Assembly (NCBI GenBank): GCA_002441045.1
Contig: DJWQ01000059.1
Location: 1-17,618, forward strand
DNA: 17,618 nucleotides
Direction: 5' to 3'
DNA from: Firmicutes bacterium UBA6226
Lineage (GTDB): Bacteria; Bacillota_A; Clostridia; Peptostreptococcales; Acidaminobacteraceae
The notes under the pieces: model-generated
Databases searched by the model: none
The model's input: only the letters and a program-made list of their open reading frames with translations
What the model was told of the DNA's origin: nothing
Shown here: one piece after another, positions 13,647 to 17,618 of the stretch
How the letters are laid out: each line of letters opens with the position of its first letter
Numbering within the stretch: position 1 is the stretch's first letter
Program-made: the position numbers and the translations under genes

Positions 13647-15875
13647 ATGAACGCAAACCAGCATCCCCAGTATATTCAAGAGAATGAAAGACTGGAAAAG
13701 ACACTTAAACATGTGCATCTAACCATTGATGCTGTAGATCGTTTTACTGAAAGATCTAAAGACAATCTACGCGACGCGATGAGTGAAATTGATACGCAAG
13801 AAGCTTCTTCAAGTTATATTGATGCCATGATTTCTACCCAATTCATCGAAATTGCAAATCGTAACTATGACAGCTTGATGCGTGCAAAGGATAAACCTTA
13901 TTTTGCACGAATAGATTTTATTCAGAGTGGCAAAGAGAATACTGAAAGCTTTTATATTGGAAAGACTTCAATTCTTAAAGATGGTGATTTTACCCCCTTA
14001 GTTGTGGACTGGCGAGCACCGATTGCTTCGCTATATTATGAAGGTCGCATCGGCGAAAATCACTATGAGAGTGAAGGAGACACGTACAGTGGGGAGTTGA
14101 CACTCAAAAGACAATTTGCCATTGAAAATGCTGTACTTGGCGATATCACTGATGTAGATATTACGACAAATGATGCATTCTTACAAGCATCTCTAGAAGC
14201 AAATGCAGATAAGAGGCTAAAGGATATCGCATCAACCATACAAGCAGAGCAAAATAGAATTATTCGTGCAAGTATGAGAAAACCATTGATTGTACAAGGT
14301 GTCGCTGGTTCAGGAAAGACGACGATTGCACTGCATAGAATCGCTTATTTTATCTATACTTATGAAAAGACCTTTAGACCAGACTCCTTCATGATCATTG
14401 CACCAAATCGACTTTTTATTAACTATATCTCTGAAGTACTTCCTGAGCTCGGTGTAGAAAAAGTCAATCAGACAACCTATCAAGATTTAATGTTTTCAAT
14501 ATTGGGTAAAAAATTAAAACTACATGCTAAGCATACCGTTTTAATTAACCTAATTAATCATAGTGAAAATGCTGAAACTGAAGCTGAAATTGCTCGAATC
14601 AAGGGTTCAATCGAGTTTGTGAAATCTATTGAAGCCTATTTAGACAATTATGAAAAAGAAGTAACACCAACCGTGCATTGTGACTTTTTTGATGAAAGAG
14701 TCGCATCAAGAGTAGAAGTCAGGTCTTGGTTTCTTAGTCATTTTGCCCATTTGCCATATGCAAAACGTATAAAAGAAATTCAAAAGTTACTTGAGAATCG
14801 GCTTAAATTAATTTATAAAGATCGATTAAAACATCTTCAGGAGTCCTACGACACTAAAATTGATTACATCTTAAGAAAAGAAATACCTTCAGAAGAAAGA
14901 AGAAAAAAAGTCGTTGATTTAATGACAATAAGAGATTCGCTAATAGAAGAAACAAAGCAACTAAACAAAACGTTGATTAGGAGCTATATGCGTTTGTTTA
15001 AAAAATCAGATCCATTTGAACTATACTCTAATTTTTTAAAGTCTTTAAACACGTATATAGATAACGCGCCTATAATGAAATATTATTTATCAAAAAATGA
15101 TACTTTTGACCTCGAAGATGTGAGTGCTTTAGCATTGATCGGTTTTAAATGTCATGGCTCAGTTGCCGATCTTGATATCTCAACTGTGGTAGTAGATGAA
15201 GCGCAGGATTTTAGCTCGGCAGAATTCTACGTACTTAAAACTGTATTAAAAACGAGCCGTATGACTTTACTCGGCGACCTTTCACAAGGGATATTATCCT
15301 ATAGAGGCACTAGGAACTGGCATACGATGATGAATGACGTTTTTCCCGAAGATGAGCCTAACTATATGACCTTGGTTCAAAGCTACAGAACGACTGTGGA
15401 AATTATGACGGAGGCGAGTCGTGTACTAAAGCGCCTTAATCAAGAGGACTTGGTGACGGCTAAACCAGTTATCAGACACGGTGATATGCCTACAAAGCGA
15501 GCCTTTCAGGTTGAAAAAGAGCTTATTAACAGTACAATCGAGAAAATAGAGGAATGGCACACAAAAGCATTTAAATCCATGGCAATAATAGCAAAAACAC
15601 AAAATGAGTGTCTTCATATTAAGCATGAACTTGCTAAAAGAAACATACCTACTGAAATACTAACTGATCAATCTCTGATTTATAACGCTGGCGTTGTTAT
15701 TGTACCTTCTTATCTTGCAAAAGGACTTGAATTTGATGCGGTTTTAGTGGTAAGTTTATCTCAGACCTATACAGATTCTGAACGAGACATTAAATTGCTC
15801 TATGTAGCAATGACCAGAGCATTGCACCAACTCGATCTTTATTATATAAAAGGCAATATTCAATCCATTGAATAA
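13647..15875 (+). CDS. helD: HelD-type RNA polymerase recycling ATPase
   Basis: A 742-residue UvrD/Rep-like superfamily 1 ATPase of the HelD group, which removes stalled RNA polymerase from DNA and recycles it. An N-terminal coiled segment (about 1-80) precedes LVVDWRAPIASLYYEGRIG (118-136), a HelD hallmark. Then come Walker A GVAGSGKTT (218-226), a family-specific insert (about 280-490), Walker B VVVDEAQDFS (514-523), LLGDLSQGI (541-549), QSYRTT (578-583), AKGLEFDAV (691-699) and motif VI LYVAMTRALHQLDL (718-731). ATG 13647 is chosen over an in-frame GTG at 13635 because that GTG lies within the ribosome binding site GGAGGT (13637-13642). Length is close to Bacillus HelD. The hydrolase gene begins 10 bases after the stop. 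Confidence 0.94.
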   Translation: MNANQHPQYIQENERLEKTLKHVHLTIDAVDRFTERSKDNLRDAMSEIDTQEASSSYIDAMISTQFIEIANRNYDSLMRAKDKPYFARIDFIQSGKENTESFYIGKTSILKDGDFTPLVVDWRAPIASLYYEGRIGENHYESEGDTYSGELTLKRQFAIENAVLGDITDVDITTNDAFLQASLEANADKRLKDIASTIQAEQNRIIRASMRKPLIVQGVAGSGKTTIALHRIAYFIYTYEKTFRPDSFMIIAPNRLFINYISEVLPELGVEKVNQTTYQDLMFSILGKKLKLHAKHTVLINLINHSENAETEAEIARIKGSIEFVKSIEAYLDNYEKEVTPTVHCDFFDERVASRVEVRSWFLSHFAHLPYAKRIKEIQKLLENRLKLIYKDRLKHLQESYDTKIDYILRKEIPSEERRKKVVDLMTIRDSLIEETKQLNKTLIRSYMRLFKKSDPFELYSNFLKSLNTYIDNAPIMKYYLSKNDTFDLEDVSALALIGFKCHGSVADLDISTVVVDEAQDFSSAEFYVLKTVLKTSRMTLLGDLSQGILSYRGTRNWHTMMNDVFPEDEPNYMTLVQSYRTTVEIMTEASRVLKRLNQEDLVTAKPVIRHGDMPTKRAFQVEKELINSTIEKIEEWHTKAFKSMAIIAKTQNECLHIKHELAKRNIPTEILTDQSLIYNAGVVIVPSYLAKGLEFDAVLVVSLSQTYTDSERDIKLLYVAMTRALHQLDLYYIKGNIQSIE

Positions 15876-15885
15876 CGGAGGTAAT

Positions 15886-16626
15886 ATGAAAATCTTCACA
15901 AAAAAGAGAATTATAATAACAATTTTATCAATTCTATTAATTGCAGTCATTGGGATGGGGGTATGGTTTACGAATTCTTACGCGCCAGATGAGCAAGCTT
16001 TAGAAGCTTTAAAAGGAACAACTGATATCACTGTTACGAACACAAAAGATTATATATACTTTAATCCTAGTACAGCTGAATCAAGGGGAATCGTTTTTTA
16101 TCCAGGTGCAAAAGTAGAGCCAGAAGCATACAGTGTGATTGCTCTTGAGATTGCACAACACCACATTCCTGTTGTAATCGTAAAAATGCCTTTGAACTTT
16201 GCAATTTTTGATGTAAATAAAGCAGATGATATCAAATCTGCCTTGGGCATCAATTCAGAATGGGTTTTGATGGGGCACTCTTTAGGTGGCAGTATGGCAG
16301 CAAAATACTTATATGATCATCCAGATAGCTTTAGTGGTATCATATTCTTAGCATCCTACTCAGCTAGCGATTTGTCTCAAATGGCCATTGACGTTTTAAG
16401 TATCTGGGGTACGAAAGATGCATTTGTTACTCAAGATAAGATAGAATCTACAAAAGTTAAACTTCCTTCTAATTCAATTTTCCAATCCATAGAGGGTGGT
16501 AATCATAGTCAGTTTGGAAATTATGGTTTTCAAAAAGGAGATCATGAGGCAGAAATCGATAGAAGTGAACAGAGAGGGATTATTGTTGATGAGATAGTTA
16601 CTTTTATAAATGATATTATCAAATAA
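15886..16626 (+). CDS. Membrane-anchored alpha/beta hydrolase
   Basis: A 246-residue alpha/beta hydrolase (hydrolase_5-like). Residues 1-9 are basic, then a hydrophobic stretch from about 9 to 28 forms an uncleaved anchor or signal segment, so the catalytic domain should face outside. The nucleophile elbow is MGHSLGGSMAA (129-139) with S132; D178 in SIWGTKDAF (172-180) and H207 in EGGNHSQFG (203-211) complete a credible Ser-Asp-His triad. GIVFYPGAKVEPEAY (68-82) would supply the oxyanion region. ATG 15886 is preferred over an upstream in-frame start at 15868 because GGAGGT (15877-15882) lies just before it. It is in an operon with helD and the MerR-methyltransferase gene. The substrate is unknown; a carboxylesterase or lipase-like role is inference. 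Confidence 0.88.
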   Translation: MKIFTKKRIIITILSILLIAVIGMGVWFTNSYAPDEQALEALKGTTDITVTNTKDYIYFNPSTAESRGIVFYPGAKVEPEAYSVIALEIAQHHIPVVIVKMPLNFAIFDVNKADDIKSALGINSEWVLMGHSLGGSMAAKYLYDHPDSFSGIIFLASYSASDLSQMAIDVLSIWGTKDAFVTQDKIESTKVKLPSNSIFQSIEGGNHSQFGNYGFQKGDHEAEIDRSEQRGIIVDEIVTFINDIIK

Positions 16627-16637
16627 GGTGGTAAATT

Positions 16638-17618
16638 ATGAAAATAGGGCAGTTTGCGAAGCGTAATAACGTCAGTATAGATACCATTCGGCATTATATG
16701 GATTTAAACTTGATTTTCCCAGAGAAAACTGCAAGTTATTATCATTTTGATCAAGCATGCCAAAATGATTTTGAGGATCTAGTTCATCTTAAAGCACTTG
16801 GATTTTCTTTAAGCGAAATTAGTAAAATCCTAATCTATAAAAGAATTGGTAACCTTACCGATGTAGAAAAACGTGATTCGTTTCTGTCTTTTTTTCTAAA
16901 TAAATACGATTGGGTTAATAAAGAGATCAACTCACTACTTACAGTTAAACAAGGGTTACAAGATGCAATTGATCAATTTAACGAAACCAAGACATCCTTT
17001 ATTAGTGTTAAAGGATTACCACTAGAGGGCCTTACTCTTCTTAAATGTCCATATTGTCAATCCGCACTAATTACTGAATCGGGGCAAATTATTCATAATT
17101 CTATTAAAAATGGTTTGTTGACCTGTCAAAATTGTGATGCAGATTATCACTTAAATATTTTAGATGGAATTGTTGTATCTTCTAGTTATAAGCCAGATTC
17201 GAGCTTCAATTATTCACATTTGCTTACAGAAGCTAGCGAAACTTATATTGACCAATACTTAAGATCGACCGACCCAGATTATCTTCAAAAGCTTTATACC
17301 AGTTTACAATGGTCTTCTAGACACAATCGATTTAATGAATTAAATGAAGGGGATATCATTCTTGAGCTCGGATCGGGTCATGGCTATTTTATAAGATATC
17401 ATCTTGCTCTGTTTGACAAAGACATGTTCTACGTCGCAGTGGATCGTGATATTGAGAAGCTAGTTTGGCTTAAATCAATTTTAGATCAACAAGAAACAAG
17501 GCTTAAAATCCTCTATATTTGCTCAGATTTTAAGGAAATCCCTTTAGCCAATAAATCTGTCAGCTTACTACTAGATGTATCTGGTTCAAGCAATTACGCC
17601 TTTGAGCATACGGATTTT
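16638..17618 (+). CDS. MerR-type HTH / zinc-ribbon / methyltransferase fusion, partial
   Basis: Open to the right edge; 327 residues are visible and the C-terminus is missing. Residues 1-65 are a MerR-family winged helix (MKIGQFAKRNNVSIDTIRHY, then LKALGFSLSEISKIL). Residues about 75-115 form the expected linking helix. Residues 135-172 are a zinc ribbon, C137-P-Y-C140 and C163-Q-N-C166. From about 195 a SAM-dependent methyltransferase begins: DIILELGSGHGYF (239-251) is motif I, VAVDRD (266-271) the acidic motif II, and IPLANKSVSLLLDVSGSSNY (301-320) motif IV. The ribbon plus methyltransferase resembles RlmA-type rRNA methyltransferases with a DNA-binding head. ATG 16638 follows AAGGTGG by 6 bases, 11 bases after the hydrolase stop. 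A weak internal promoter (TTGTTG 16583-16588, TATAAA 16605-16610) is possible. Target, effector and activity are unknown. Confidence 0.88.
   Translation, partial: MKIGQFAKRNNVSIDTIRHYMDLNLIFPEKTASYYHFDQACQNDFEDLVHLKALGFSLSEISKILIYKRIGNLTDVEKRDSFLSFFLNKYDWVNKEINSLLTVKQGLQDAIDQFNETKTSFISVKGLPLEGLTLLKCPYCQSALITESGQIIHNSIKNGLLTCQNCDADYHLNILDGIVVSSSYKPDSSFNYSHLLTEASETYIDQYLRSTDPDYLQKLYTSLQWSSRHNRFNELNEGDIILELGSGHGYFIRYHLALFDKDMFYVAVDRDIEKLVWLKSILDQQETRLKILYICSDFKEIPLANKSVSLLLDVSGSSNYAFEHTDF

Noticed and set aside
1..17618. Mobile element, CRISPR array, tRNA or rRNA gene
   Set aside because: No transposase, integrase, regularly spaced repeat, cloverleaf or rRNA segment was seen on either strand.

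Overview
The window looks like a stretch of an AT-rich, low-GC Gram-positive (Bacillota) chromosome, probably from an anaerobic Clostridia-type bacterium. The evidence is strong AGGAGG-type ribosome binding sites, frequent UUG/GUG starts, hairpin-plus-T-run terminators, an EFR1-type flavodoxin/ferredoxin fusion protein, and the gene order dgt-dnaG-rpoD followed by trmK-nif3, which is familiar from Clostridia. I cannot name the genus from sequence alone. No rRNA, tRNA, CRISPR array, insertion sequence or phage gene is visible.

Layout. Positions 1-240 hold no credible protein gene but do hold a promoter-like pair followed about 60 bases later by tandem terminator hairpins, possibly a small RNA gene. 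Positions 255-1574 hold a divergent pair: a GTG-started HxlR-family regulator (minus strand) and an EFR1-type flavodoxin plus 2[4Fe-4S] protein (plus strand), with a palindrome overlapping the likely promoters of both. From 1922 to 6052 runs a macromolecular-synthesis cluster: dGTP triphosphohydrolase, primase DnaG and the housekeeping sigma factor RpoD/SigA, the last with a very long acidic Leu-Asp-Asp insert and closed by a strong terminator. Next come trmK and a short Nif3/YbgI-type metal protein (6191-7743), then a single lysine-rich small protein with a CxxC knuckle (7949-8365). Both of these last units are preceded by the same 38-base element (a palindrome abutting an extended -10 box) placed directly behind a terminator.

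From 8458 to 13544 lies a tight polyphosphate operon, ppx-like/ppk1/ppx. The first Ppx paralogue has a damaged phosphate-binding loop and the second is canonical, so one kinase is flanked by one apparently active and one possibly regulatory phosphatase-like protein. From 13647 to the right edge lies a unit of helD (RNA polymerase recycling ATPase), a membrane-anchored alpha/beta hydrolase, and a MerR-HTH / zinc-ribbon / SAM-methyltransferase fusion that runs off the window. helD has its own near-consensus promoter, and a terminator-like hairpin sits in its leader.

Most genes are well-known families. The observations that seem least routine are the twin 38-base promoter elements, the ppx/ppk1/ppx arrangement with one degenerate partner, the MerR-methyltransferase fusion downstream of helD, the sigma factor acidic repeat, the possible orphan small RNA at the left edge, and the hairpin in the helD leader. 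Nothing in the window is clearly a new defence or mobile system.
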